A stretch of DNA of 64,000 nt from Clostridiales bacterium (GTDB lineage Bacteria; Bacillota; Clostridia; Saccharofermentanales; Saccharofermentanaceae): positions 1 to 64,000 of the forward strand of contig JAFZZM010000012.1 in the NCBI GenBank assembly GCA_017615755.1, in the 5' to 3' direction. The notes under the pieces were generated by a model. It saw only the letters and a program-made list of their open reading frames with translations, was not told where the DNA came from and did not search any database. Every line of letters begins with the position of its first letter. Positions within the stretch are counted from its first letter, which is position 1. A program made the position numbers and the translations under genes. Below are positions 46,528 through 54,270 of the stretch, in pieces.

Positions 46528-47076
46528 TTATGCATTGCGCCACGGTTCTTTTCCCTCGTGAACAATATCGATCTGGCACGAACGCATCGTGGCCAGTGCC
46601 GCGTCATGTGCCGCCGGTGTCACGCCTGCGCAGCACGCCGCATCCACAGAGAGATCCGCCTCCGGGAAAATGGCCTTGATCGCAAGTGCATTGGAGACAA
46701 CGCAGATGTCCGTGCAGAGGCCGACGAATTCAAAAGCACTCGTGTCCGTGCCCTTCAGAACCTTCGCCCATTTGTCGTATCCGAAAGACTTCTTGTCGAT
46801 GATCGTTGCGTCTTCACCTGCTGCATCTGTAAGCACCTTCGGGATCTCCCATCCCGGTGTGCCCTTGATGCAGTGCGGCACCGGCAGATACTTGCCTTCG
46901 CGTGTCTCCATATATTTCTTGCTGTGCGTATCGCGTGTAAAGATGATCTTGCCGCCTTCTTTCGCGTACTTCTTGATCTTCGCCTTCACCTTGGAAACGA
47001 TCTTCTCCGCTTCCTTCGTGCCGAGAGCACCATCGATGAAATCTTTCTGCATATCTACTACGATCAAAGTCTTCAT
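46528..47076 (-). CDS. pncA: Nicotinamidase (isochorismatase family)
   Basis: The product has 182 residues. Catalytic and metal residues are visible: VVDMQKDFIDG (Asp), VPHCIKGTPGWE (His and Lys region), FEFVGLCTDICVVSNAL (cis-peptide and nucleophilic Cys). This pattern, with HCIKGT, is that of nicotinamidase PncA, which turns nicotinamide into nicotinate. The neighbouring pncB supports this. Start: ATG preceded by GGAGGTGCGGA. The leader at 47116-47186 folds into a compact structure that may regulate the operon. Confidence 0.92.
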   Translation of the reverse strand: MKTLIVVDMQKDFIDGALGTKEAEKIVSKVKAKIKKYAKEGGKIIFTRDTHSKKYMETREGKYLPVPHCIKGTPGWEIPKVLTDAAGEDATIIDKKSFGYDKWAKVLKGTDTSAFEFVGLCTDICVVSNALAIKAIFPEADLSVDAACCAGVTPAAHDAALATMRSCQIDIVHEGKEPWRNA

Positions 47077-47115
47077 TCCGCACCTCCGAAAATATAGATG
47101 TCTGCGCCGGGTGGC

Positions 47116-47186
47116 GGCCGGCGGGTTAGGATTACGAAACTAACACTGTCGGTTCCACACCGGCGCCGGCCGTGGCGTCGCGCCAC
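47116..47186 (-). promoter_or_regulatory. Structured leader (three-way junction) upstream of pncA-pncB
   Basis: On the minus strand a P1 stem GGCCGGCG/CGCCGGCC (8 bp, 47171-47164 with 47123-47116) encloses two hairpins: CGGT-N5-ACCG and GTTAG-N10-CTAAC. The hairpins are joined by ACAGT and separated from P1 by single nucleotides. A perfect hairpin GTGGCG-N3-CGCCAC lies immediately 5'. TATAAT at 47221-47226 could start this transcript. It is not a riboswitch class I recognise. Confidence 0.5.
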
Positions 47187-47425
47187 CGCGCGCACGCGCT
47201 CGCCTGCGCTACTTATAACGATTATAGCACGACAAGACAGAAGGAGCGAAGGGCAAGTGCTTTTGGAGGCGAAAAATGCGACACGAAAGCGGGGGCTATT
47301 CCGATTTTCGCGACGGAATAGTTTTCGGGCTTTCATGCTATAATCGGGTTAGAAACACAAAACTAACATGCGCAACTATACCGTTCGGGCGCGGCCCGGC
47401 GGACCGTCCGAAAGGAGATAAAAAA

Positions 47426-47635
47426 ATGAGATGTCCCAAATGCAACTACGACGGATGCCAGATCATTTCTGAGACGAGAACATCCGGTAAAGATTATTCT
47501 GTTGGCAAAGGCTGCTGCGGCGCCTGGATCTTCGGCTGGGAGGGCCTGCTCTGCGGGTTCTGCGGTGAAGGCAAGACCACCACGACCAGAAACTTCTGGA
47601 TCTGCCCGAATTGCGGCCATAAGTTCAAAGCATGA
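47426..47635 (+). CDS. Small zinc-ribbon protein
   Basis: The product has 69 residues. Two CxxC pairs, MRCPKCNYDGC at the start and WICPNCGHKF at the end, form a zinc ribbon. A Gly/Cys-rich hydrophobic middle (GKGCCGAWIFGWEGLLCGFCG) may act as a membrane hairpin. The ATG has AAAGGAG 7 nt upstream, and TATAAT lies at 47339-47344. The stop overlaps the start of the DUF2085 gene by 4 bp. Function unknown. Confidence 0.85.
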   Translation: MRCPKCNYDGCQIISETRTSGKDYSVGKGCCGAWIFGWEGLLCGFCGEGKTTTTRNFWICPNCGHKFKA

Positions 47636-48204
47636 AAAACGAGATCGTGAAAAATGAAAAAGTGATTGCAAAAGCGGCGGCGACGGCGCACGAAGTGGAT
47701 TGCTTCGAGTCGGCTTCGACGGCGCGCGAAGTGGATTGCTTCGAGTCGGCTTCGACGGCGCACGAAGTGGAGTGCTTCGAGCCGGCTTCGACGGCGCACG
47801 AAGCAGCATACGAGGTGACCGGATCTTCCGCCGGCGCGCCCGCGGTCGTTGCGACAAAAGCCGACCAGCGCTGGGCGTTCTGGATGGAGTTTTTCGGCCG
47901 TCATTTCCGCTGCCACCAGATGCCGGAGCGGAGCTTTTTCATCCGTGGCTATCAATTCCCTCTCTGCGCACGTTGCACCGGGATCTACCTCGGCCATATC
48001 CTCGCGTTCCTTGTGAACCCCTTCATCACGCTCCCCTTCTGGCTCGGCCTCCTCATGCTCCCCATGATTGCCGACGGCACGATCCAGTACTTCACGCGCT
48101 ACCGCTCCAACAACTTCAAGCGCTTCACGAGCGGCCTCGTCTTCGGCTTCGCGCTCGTCTCCTTCGTTTTCACCTGCGTACGGTGGCTGATCACAGTGAT
48201 TTGA
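47632..48204 (+). CDS. DUF2085 membrane protein with N-terminal 12-residue repeats
   Basis: The product has 190 residues. The C-terminal half fits DUF2085: CHQMPERSFFIRGYQFPLCARCTGIYLG with conserved His and Cys residues, then three membrane helices. The N-terminal ~60 residues are four copies of a 12-residue repeat (TAHEVDCFESAS and variants) encoded by a 36-bp tandem repeat. Such a repeat is not part of the family and is probably a recent slippage product. It is coupled to the zinc-ribbon gene. Function unknown. Confidence 0.85.
   Translation: MKNEIVKNEKVIAKAAATAHEVDCFESASTAREVDCFESASTAHEVECFEPASTAHEAAYEVTGSSAGAPAVVATKADQRWAFWMEFFGRHFRCHQMPERSFFIRGYQFPLCARCTGIYLGHILAFLVNPFITLPFWLGLLMLPMIADGTIQYFTRYRSNNFKRFTSGLVFGFALVSFVFTCVRWLITVI
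47682..47803. repeat. 36-bp tandem repeat inside the DUF2085 gene
   Basis: The word CGAAGTGGA or a variant recurs at 47691, 47727, 47763 and 47799, exactly 36 bp apart. Each unit contains CGAAG and CTTCG arms, so the repeat is also a dyad array. It keeps the reading frame. Confidence 0.9.
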
Positions 48205-48320
48205 CGACGCGCGAGTGCGGGGGGAGTTCTTTTTTCCGAGGATTCGTTGATAATTTGGTGCCTAAAGAAAGTCGGGATTGCTGTTTGTGGCGATGTCGAC
48301 TTTCTTTTTTCGCTCCTAAC

Positions 48321-48618
48321 CACGCCAATTTGCGATTTTCGTGTTTTGGCGTGGGTGATTTTGGAGAAGCACCCACGTGAATTTTCAATTTTCGCATTTT
48401 GGCGTGGGTGATTTGAGCAAGGCATACACGCCAATTTTCAATTTCCGAGTTTTGGCGTGGGTGATTTTGGAGAAGCATACACGTGAATTCTCGATTTTCG
48501 CATTTTGGCGTGGGTGATTTTGGAGAGGCATACACGTGAATTTTCAATTTTCGCATTTTGGCGTGTATTCTGAAGAAAAAGCACCCACGTGAATTCTCAA
48601 TAATCGACATAACACGTG
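48321..48618. repeat. Inverted-repeat array A6 (CACG...CGTG dyads, 27/26-bp alternation)
   Basis: Boxes CACGCC, GGCGTG or CACGTG begin at 48321, 48348, 48374, 48401, 48427, 48454, 48480, 48507, 48533, 48560, 48586 and 48613: steps alternate 27 and 26 bp without exception. This is six 33-bp dyads separated by 20-bp spacers, the same layout as array A5. Interiors (AATTTTCAATTTTCGCATTTT-like) are similar among units but unrelated to A5. Arms range from perfect CACGCCAA/TTGGCGTG to CACGTG opposite GGCGTG. Confidence 0.95.
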
Positions 48619-48698
48619 TCGGCCCCACCGTCCAATCCCTCAACGTTTCATGATATAATTGTCCTAGCATGATTTGTGCCGGAAAAAGGAGACTAAAC

Positions 48699-50576
48699 AT
48701 GAAACGGATTCTTTCCACATTACTGACTTTCGCCCTGATCGCGGGATGCTGCGGTTGCAGAAGAAGCGGCGGCGATTCCGATAATACAAGGACCGCCCGC
48801 GAAACAAAGACGACCACGGCGAAGACGACTACTACCACCGAGGTCACCGAGGCCACCGAGGCAACCGAGGAGACGGAAGAGCCGTCCACGAAAGCCACTA
48901 CGAAACCTACCAAGGATGACCGCGGCACGACCGATCCGTCTGATTCCGACGCCTCTGACCCAAGCAAAAGCGACAACTCCGGCACGCCAGGCACCATCAC
49001 GGACATGACCATGCTCATCTTTGATTTTCCGCAAAAAGAACTCACTGACGACAACGAGATCCGTGAGATCATCGCGGAGAAGACCGGCGTGCGCGTGCAT
49101 GAATCATACCTGACCGGATCTACCGCAGAGGACGGCGTGGATGTACTGATCGCCTCCCGGGAGTTCCCCGATCTCATCAGCGCCGGCTCCGGCACACAGA
49201 AGCTTTATCAGGAGAATTGCCTGATCCCGTGGGATGATTATCTCGAAGATCCGCAGTACGCGAACCTTAGAAACTTCTACTCCGACAAGGAATGGGAAAT
49301 GTTCCGCCAGAGCGATGGCCACATCTACTGGTGCAACACCCAGAATAACAACTACAAAGGCAAAAGCGCTTCCCGCACGCATAACGGCCTGGCTTTCTGG
49401 ATCCAGGTGCGCGTGCTCGAGTGGGCCGGATATCCTCTCGTGGAGACTCTCGATGACTACTTCACACTTCTCGAGGCCTTCTACAAAGCGAATCCGACAA
49501 ACGAAGACGGCACTGCTGTCATCCCCTACACGGCGCTTTGCGAAAGCTGGCGCTACTATGCAATTGAAGCCGCACCGCAGATGCTCGACGGACACATGTT
49601 TGAAGGCAACGTCATGGTCAACGACATTAATCCGGACCATCCGGTCGTGGAGAGCTACGACACCTCCGAAACCGCCAAGCGTTATCTCCAGAAGCTCAAC
49701 GACGAGTATAAGAAAGGCATTATTGACCCGGAGTTTGCAGACCAGGACTTTGACCAGTACGTCGAGAAACTTCAGACCGGTGCCGTACTCGGTTTATGCG
49801 ACCAGTGGTGGGATTTCGCCTATACGACGAACTTCTCATTCGAGGCACAGGGCTTCAGCAAGCTCGGCTATGACTACGTACCGCTCGGCATCACGATCGA
49901 TTCCGGCATGAAAAATCACTGGGACTACTACGCGGATACTGAAACACTCAATACAGCGAGCGGCGTGGCCGTCACCACCTCCTGCAAAAATCCCGACCTC
50001 GCTTTCCAATTCATGGACCGTATTCTCGAAGAAGACATTCACGACCTGCGCATGTGGGGCATTGAAGGTGTAGACTACGAGATCGGTGCGGACGGGATCT
50101 GGAGCAGAAACCAGGATATGCGCATACAGTGGATCATGGATGACTACTTAACCAGTCACGCCTGCCGCTACCTCTACCTGCCGAATTACTGCGGCTACAG
50201 GGAAGACGGCATCAACCCCAGACGCCCCGAAGACTCTGTCAGCGAATTCTTCTCCAACAAATCCGATGCATTCATCAAGTGCTGCAACGCATATGGCTAC
50301 ACATCCTACCGCGATTTCCTGCGTTCCGAACCAGCAGAGACCGGGCCCTGGTACCCGATGTATGTTTATACCAACAGTCTTACTAATGCATCGGCAGTTT
50401 CAACGCTCACGGACATTGACAACCTCAAGCATGAGTATCTGCCTAAGCTTGTCACCAGCGATGATTTCGACACTACATGGAAAAAATACGTCAAAGCCTA
50501 CATCGGACTTTCTCCGGAAGTCTACTTCGATTACATGCAGAAAAAACTCGATGAAGCCGTGAAAAACGCCGGCTAA
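48699..50576 (+). CDS. Extracellular solute-binding lipoprotein (family 1)
   Basis: The product has 625 residues. The signal peptide ends in AGCCGC, a lipobox, at about residue 19, followed by a Thr/Glu/Lys/Asp stalk to about residue 95. The rest is a large sugar-type solute-binding protein: EIREIIAEKTGVRVHE, LISAGSGTQKLYQENCLIPWDDYL, GAVLGLCDQWWDFAY and ASGVAVTTSCKNPDLAFQFMD are typical segments. No permease or ATPase genes lie next to it, so it is an orphan that may use a distant transporter. TATAAT at 48654-48659 and AAGGAGAC before the ATG are its expression signals. Confidence 0.88.
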   Translation: MKRILSTLLTFALIAGCCGCRRSGGDSDNTRTARETKTTTAKTTTTTEVTEATEATEETEEPSTKATTKPTKDDRGTTDPSDSDASDPSKSDNSGTPGTITDMTMLIFDFPQKELTDDNEIREIIAEKTGVRVHESYLTGSTAEDGVDVLIASREFPDLISAGSGTQKLYQENCLIPWDDYLEDPQYANLRNFYSDKEWEMFRQSDGHIYWCNTQNNNYKGKSASRTHNGLAFWIQVRVLEWAGYPLVETLDDYFTLLEAFYKANPTNEDGTAVIPYTALCESWRYYAIEAAPQMLDGHMFEGNVMVNDINPDHPVVESYDTSETAKRYLQKLNDEYKKGIIDPEFADQDFDQYVEKLQTGAVLGLCDQWWDFAYTTNFSFEAQGFSKLGYDYVPLGITIDSGMKNHWDYYADTETLNTASGVAVTTSCKNPDLAFQFMDRILEEDIHDLRMWGIEGVDYEIGADGIWSRNQDMRIQWIMDDYLTSHACRYLYLPNYCGYREDGINPRRPEDSVSEFFSNKSDAFIKCCNAYGYTSYRDFLRSEPAETGPWYPMYVYTNSLTNASAVSTLTDIDNLKHEYLPKLVTSDDFDTTWKKYVKAYIGLSPEVYFDYMQKKLDEAVKNAG

Positions 50577-50593
50577 AACAAAGGAGGTATCAT

Positions 50594-51469
50594 ATGGACC
50601 GTGAAGCCAGACTGGCCGCCCAGGCTGATCAGAACCGCAAATTCTTTATTGAAAACTGCATCAAGTCCGACACCCCGAGACTCGCCGAGGAAGTCTACCC
50701 TGACGGTCTCGACGTGCAGTCCGACGTGCCCTATATTGACGACGGCACGACCGACCATATGCTCGACATCTATACACCCAAGGACGCCAAAGAAGGCGAA
50801 GTATTCCTGCTGATCCACGGCGGCGCTTTTGTCTACGGATCGAAAGAATTGGACAAATGCTTCGGCATGCATCTGGCGCTTCGTTCTGGCATCACGGTGG
50901 TGAACATCAACTACCGCCTCATGCCGGAGACAAACCTCCTCGGCCAGCTCCAGGACATCTTCTCGGCGATCACCTTCCTTACCCAAAAGCACTTTTCCGT
51001 GTTCCATACGGTGGGTGATTCGGCGGGCGGTTACCTTTGCCTCTTCACTGCTCTCCTCATGAACAACGAGCAGGCGCGCGCAGAATGCGGTTTAGGCGAC
51101 TTCAAGGTGGAAGCGACATGTAAGAGCACCGGACCGATCTGCGGCGCTCCATTTGCCCATCCGAAGCGTTTCGCAGGGTATTACTTCGACCGCGAGGGTA
51201 AGATGCCTTCCTACATCTATAACCTCCTCGAGGCGATCAAGCTGCATGGCTGCCCGCCTGTGGTCATCACGACAGGCGACCAGGACATGATGCGCCGCTA
51301 CAACAAATACCTGTACAAGAAGCTTCTGAAGATGAACGTCACCGTAGATTATTACTGCGGTGAGAGCGTCGAGGACCGCGTCATGCACCACGTCTATGCC
51401 ATCGCTCACCCGACCTGGCCGGAAGGCATCAAGACGATCGATCTGATCATCGAGAATACAAAGAAATGA
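50594..51469 (+). CDS. Alpha/beta hydrolase, carboxylesterase type
   Basis: The product has 291 residues. The hormone-sensitive-lipase-like pattern is present: LLIHGGAFVYGS (HGG oxyanion motif), VVNINYRLMPE, HTVGDSAGGYLCLF (nucleophile Ser in GDSAGG), TTGDQDMMR (Asp) and MHHVYA (His). No signal peptide. It starts 17 bp after the solute-binding gene with AAAGGAGGT, so the two form an operon; deacetylation of an imported sugar is a possible role. Confidence 0.9.
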   Translation: MDREARLAAQADQNRKFFIENCIKSDTPRLAEEVYPDGLDVQSDVPYIDDGTTDHMLDIYTPKDAKEGEVFLLIHGGAFVYGSKELDKCFGMHLALRSGITVVNINYRLMPETNLLGQLQDIFSAITFLTQKHFSVFHTVGDSAGGYLCLFTALLMNNEQARAECGLGDFKVEATCKSTGPICGAPFAHPKRFAGYYFDREGKMPSYIYNLLEAIKLHGCPPVVITTGDQDMMRRYNKYLYKKLLKMNVTVDYYCGESVEDRVMHHVYAIAHPTWPEGIKTIDLIIENTKK

Positions 51470-51529
51470 TGCGGCGCGCCGGAGCGCTTCGATACAATCG
51501 AAGCATCGGCGCGAGAATACGCCTTAAAC

Positions 51530-51585
51530 AAAAACGCGATGTGGAACATCTCCTTATTGGGAAACGGACCCCATCGCGTTTTTTC
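51530..51585 (+). terminator. Terminator after the esterase gene
   Basis: ACGCGATG and CATCGCGT arms with flanking A and T runs form a long hairpin with a large loop, ending in TTTTTT. A smaller hairpin GCTTCGAT/ATCGAAGC precedes it at 51486-51504. Confidence 0.75.
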
Positions 51586-51621
51586 GCGCCCTCTCGCGCG
51601 CGTCGAGAGGCATAAAGAAAA

Positions 51622-51645
51622 CCCCTTGAACTTTCGCTCAAGGGG
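51622..51645 (-). terminator. Terminator after the 28-residue peptide gene
   Basis: CCCCTTGA and TCAAGGGG pair around an 8-nt loop. On the minus strand the hairpin is followed by TTTTC. It lies 45 bp past the small peptide stop codon. Confidence 0.75.
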
Positions 51646-51690
51646 TATATTCCTTCGTCCTCATTTAGACTAATTTACAAACTCAATATC

Positions 51691-51777
51691 TTAAAGAGAA
51701 ACTTTTACGTTAGCTTCACTCAAGGAATGGGAGGATTCAATAGACCCACTATCTTGAGTTGTGATTAAGTGCTGCAT
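51691..51777 (-). CDS. Small peptide gene (28 residues)
   Basis: The ATG at 51775-51777 is preceded by the strong ribosome binding site AAAGGAGGAC and a TATACT -10-like element (near 51811). The peptide begins MQHLITTQDSGSIESSH and ends EANVKVSL. It is hydrophilic with many Ser residues, no Cys and no signal peptide. A terminator follows. The tight promoter-RBS-ORF-terminator unit argues that it is a real gene. It might be a precursor for the PqqD-containing operon at 56.7-60.2 kb or an independent small regulator; neither is shown. Confidence 0.55.
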   Translation of the reverse strand: MQHLITTQDSGSIESSHSLSEANVKVSL

Positions 51778-51952
51778 CGGTCTGTCCTCCTTTGTTTTTC
51801 TATGGTCTTAGTATAAAAAACAAAAATGGAGACAGAATGGCACATTTGTTAACAAACTAAGAAGTTGAAACGGAATATGTGTCGAATCTTTTAAGGACGG
51901 CCGAAAACGGGTACAATAATCGTAGGAACAAGAGAAACTTCAGGAGGATCAT

Positions 51953-53650
51953 ATGAAAAAGATCATCTCATCTGTACTTGCCGCAGCGACTCTTTTTTCG
52001 CTGACCGGTTGTAATAAGAAGTCCTCCTCTACGACTTCAAAAACACTTGCGTCCGAGCCTTCATCTTCTGCCTCCGAATCCTCGCAGGAAACCGAGAGCA
52101 CGACCACCACGGCCGCCCCGACTCCGACAGGCCCAAGTGCTTTTGCCAAAGAAAACTCCACAGAGGCGATTCCGTACACGATCAAGAAGGATCAGCAGGT
52201 CTATGCCGCGCTCGGAAAAACCGACGAGGAAAAGATCACGCGCAAAGTCTTTTACGACTTCGACGATATCGAGATCACTGACGGAAAGTATGCAAGATTG
52301 CAGACCGCGATCGATGAAGAACTCAAGGCTATCCTGGAGCCCGCCACCGAGTGTTACGCACAGGCCCTCGCCGAATTCAAAAAACACGAGGCAGCGGGCG
52401 AGGCGCTTCACTCGACATACCTTCAGGGCAAGCTCCGCGTCTTCCGCGCAGACGAGCAGATCTTCTCTTTCACCTACGACTTGATCCTCTCCTCCTACGC
52501 AGCACCGATCACATACGTGTTCAACTTCGATGCCCGGACAGGCGAACGATTTTATCTGAAAGACTTCATCACAGACAGAAGTGCTTTTTTCGAATACGCC
52601 ACAAATATGACAAAACAAGCCGGTCTGGGCAAGGAGTTTGTCGAGGCTAACGCAGGTGAAGAGATCGACATGTTACTCGTTGCCACTTACGATGGTCTGG
52701 CCTTCCCGACGCTGCAGAAAACCCAAAGCTATGTGGAGGACTCGTCGGACAACGGTGTGTGGTTCCGCTTTACCAACATTCCCGTTGCCGGCGAAACGGA
52801 TATCTTCAACTTGAAGTATTTTGAAAACTTGCCATCCACGTATCTGCTCACTTTGGGGTGCGATGACAAGCTGCTCTGGGACTTTACCGGCGACGGCGTG
52901 CTCGACACCCTGGCGGTCGATGTCACCACTCGGCTCAAATCAGCTGGCGATTCTGAGGACCCGATCGAGATGGATAAGATCACGATCAAACTGAACGATA
53001 ATACCCGCGAGATCTCGCTCACGGATGATGTCAGCGACGCCGTGGACATCTTCCGGTCTGCCTATGTCGTGAAGCATAACGACAGGTGGTTTCTGCATAT
53101 CCAGACCGACTCATCCGCATCTCTCGGGAGCTCAACATACGTCTATTCGATCGGCACAGACGTGATTCAAGACGCAGGCGCTTTTTCCGGCTGGCTGGAT
53201 TACTCCGGCAACATGACTCCGATCACGCCGACATCGATCGATCCCGACGACATCAAGCTCTACTCGATCGATTTTCTGACGGGCACTTATTTCTGTCTCT
53301 ACCAGGAGTGCACGCTCGGCGCCGACGGGCTCCCTGTCCCCAAAGCCTCTTCCACTGTATTCAAGGGCTTTGCTCCGGACCTCACCACTGCCATTGATAT
53401 CACCGGCATGAAACTCGATCCTTCGGGAAAAGCACTTGCCGAGGTGACCATTGAGAAGGATTCTTCTCTTGCTCTCGTTGAGTGCTCCGGCTTTCACGAC
53501 GCCGAGCTCTATATGATCGTCGAAGTCCTGCACGAAGACCCCGCCGAGAACTACCGCATCAAACTCCCCTGCACCTTCGTCAACTACGAGACCTTTGTCA
53601 ACGGCAAACCGATCCACGAGGTGTTCTACCACATTTTGAGGGGCGACTGA
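51953..53650 (+). CDS. Lipoprotein with repeated beta-rich domains, function unknown
   Basis: The product has 565 residues. The signal peptide ends in SLTGC, a lipobox, at about residue 19. A Ser/Thr/Pro stalk follows to about residue 65. The body has RKVFYDFDDIEITDGKYARLQTAIDEEL and SYAAPITYVFNFDARTGERFYLKDFI, a pattern like DUF3298/DUF4163 domains that occur with PdaC-type proteins. This assignment is tentative. The ATG is preceded by CAGGAGG. It appears monocistronic. Confidence 0.7.
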   Translation: MKKIISSVLAAATLFSLTGCNKKSSSTTSKTLASEPSSSASESSQETESTTTTAAPTPTGPSAFAKENSTEAIPYTIKKDQQVYAALGKTDEEKITRKVFYDFDDIEITDGKYARLQTAIDEELKAILEPATECYAQALAEFKKHEAAGEALHSTYLQGKLRVFRADEQIFSFTYDLILSSYAAPITYVFNFDARTGERFYLKDFITDRSAFFEYATNMTKQAGLGKEFVEANAGEEIDMLLVATYDGLAFPTLQKTQSYVEDSSDNGVWFRFTNIPVAGETDIFNLKYFENLPSTYLLTLGCDDKLLWDFTGDGVLDTLAVDVTTRLKSAGDSEDPIEMDKITIKLNDNTREISLTDDVSDAVDIFRSAYVVKHNDRWFLHIQTDSSASLGSSTYVYSIGTDVIQDAGAFSGWLDYSGNMTPITPTSIDPDDIKLYSIDFLTGTYFCLYQECTLGADGLPVPKASSTVFKGFAPDLTTAIDITGMKLDPSGKALAEVTIEKDSSLALVECSGFHDAELYMIVEVLHEDPAENYRIKLPCTFVNYETFVNGKPIHEVFYHILRGD

Positions 53651-53783
53651 ACGGAAGCACAGCATCAGAAAACACGATAAAAGGCACGTCCGGGAAAACC
53701 TCGATTTCCGACTTAAGTTACAGCTCTGTTCTACGAGATTCATATACCCCCCGGGGGTATATTGATGGCTTTTCATCAGCGAA

Positions 53784-53991
53784 TACATACTTTTTCCGGA
53801 TAAATCTCCAAAAAGTATGTACGAATCGTCTCCGGAACAACAAAATGATGTCCCAAACTATCGGAATCAAGTGCTTTTCACGTATTCAGATGTCACAAGA
53901 CCCTCATTCAGCTCCAAAAGCACCCGCCTATGGGGGTAGGGGTATAAAGAAAATACATACTTTCTGTCCGATTTGGGCAAAAAAGTATGTA
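53784..53991. repeat. Two dispersed 38-bp dyads (A7) of the array-A2 type
   Basis: Dyads at 53784-53821 and 53954-53991 (170 bp apart) both start TACATAC and end GTATGTA. The first pairs TACATACTTTTT with AAAAAGTATGTA perfectly. Length (38 bp) and outer words match the units of array A2, 51 kb away. A separate near-palindrome TATACCCCC/GGGGGTATA sits at 53743-53763. The dyads lie between two convergent genes. Confidence 0.8.
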
Positions 53992-54102
53992 AAGCTGTCT
54001 GTAAGGGAAAAATACCGATATCCGTCTTACGTGCAATCTGAACGCAAAAGCGGCGCCCAAAAAGGACGCCGCTTGAACACTTATAGTTTCGTGGACACAA
54101 GA

Positions 54103-54243
54103 TTAAATATCGTGCTCTTTCACAATATAAATCTCCTGTTGTTCAGCTTCAGCTACAGGAATACTCTCTGTAATTACATCTTCACCTTGAAACTCAATAA
54201 CCTCAAAAAACAGGTTGGTATATTCTCTCTTCTCTTCTTTCAT
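54103..54243 (-). CDS. Small acidic peptide gene (46 residues)
   Basis: The ATG at 54241-54243 follows AAAAGGAG by 7 nt and lies 27 bp past the stop of the beta-helix surface protein gene, so it is likely cotranscribed. The peptide begins MKEEKREYTNLFFEVIEF, continues QGEDVITESIPVAEAEQQ and ends VKEHDI. It is acidic, without Cys or signal peptide. The segment FEVIEFQGEDVIT resembles short peptides common in clostridial genomes (pattern VxFxxEDVIT), some of which look like RiPP precursors; this comparison is from memory. It lies 2.4 kb downstream of the PqqD-type operon. Confidence 0.65.
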   Translation of the reverse strand: MKEEKREYTNLFFEVIEFQGEDVITESIPVAEAEQQEIYIVKEHDI

Positions 54244-54270
54244 ATGTGTTTCTCCTTTTGTCTGTAAAAC

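Noticed and set aside
48699-51469. A complete ABC sugar import operon
   Set aside because: Only the solute-binding lipoprotein is present; no permease or ATPase genes adjoin it.
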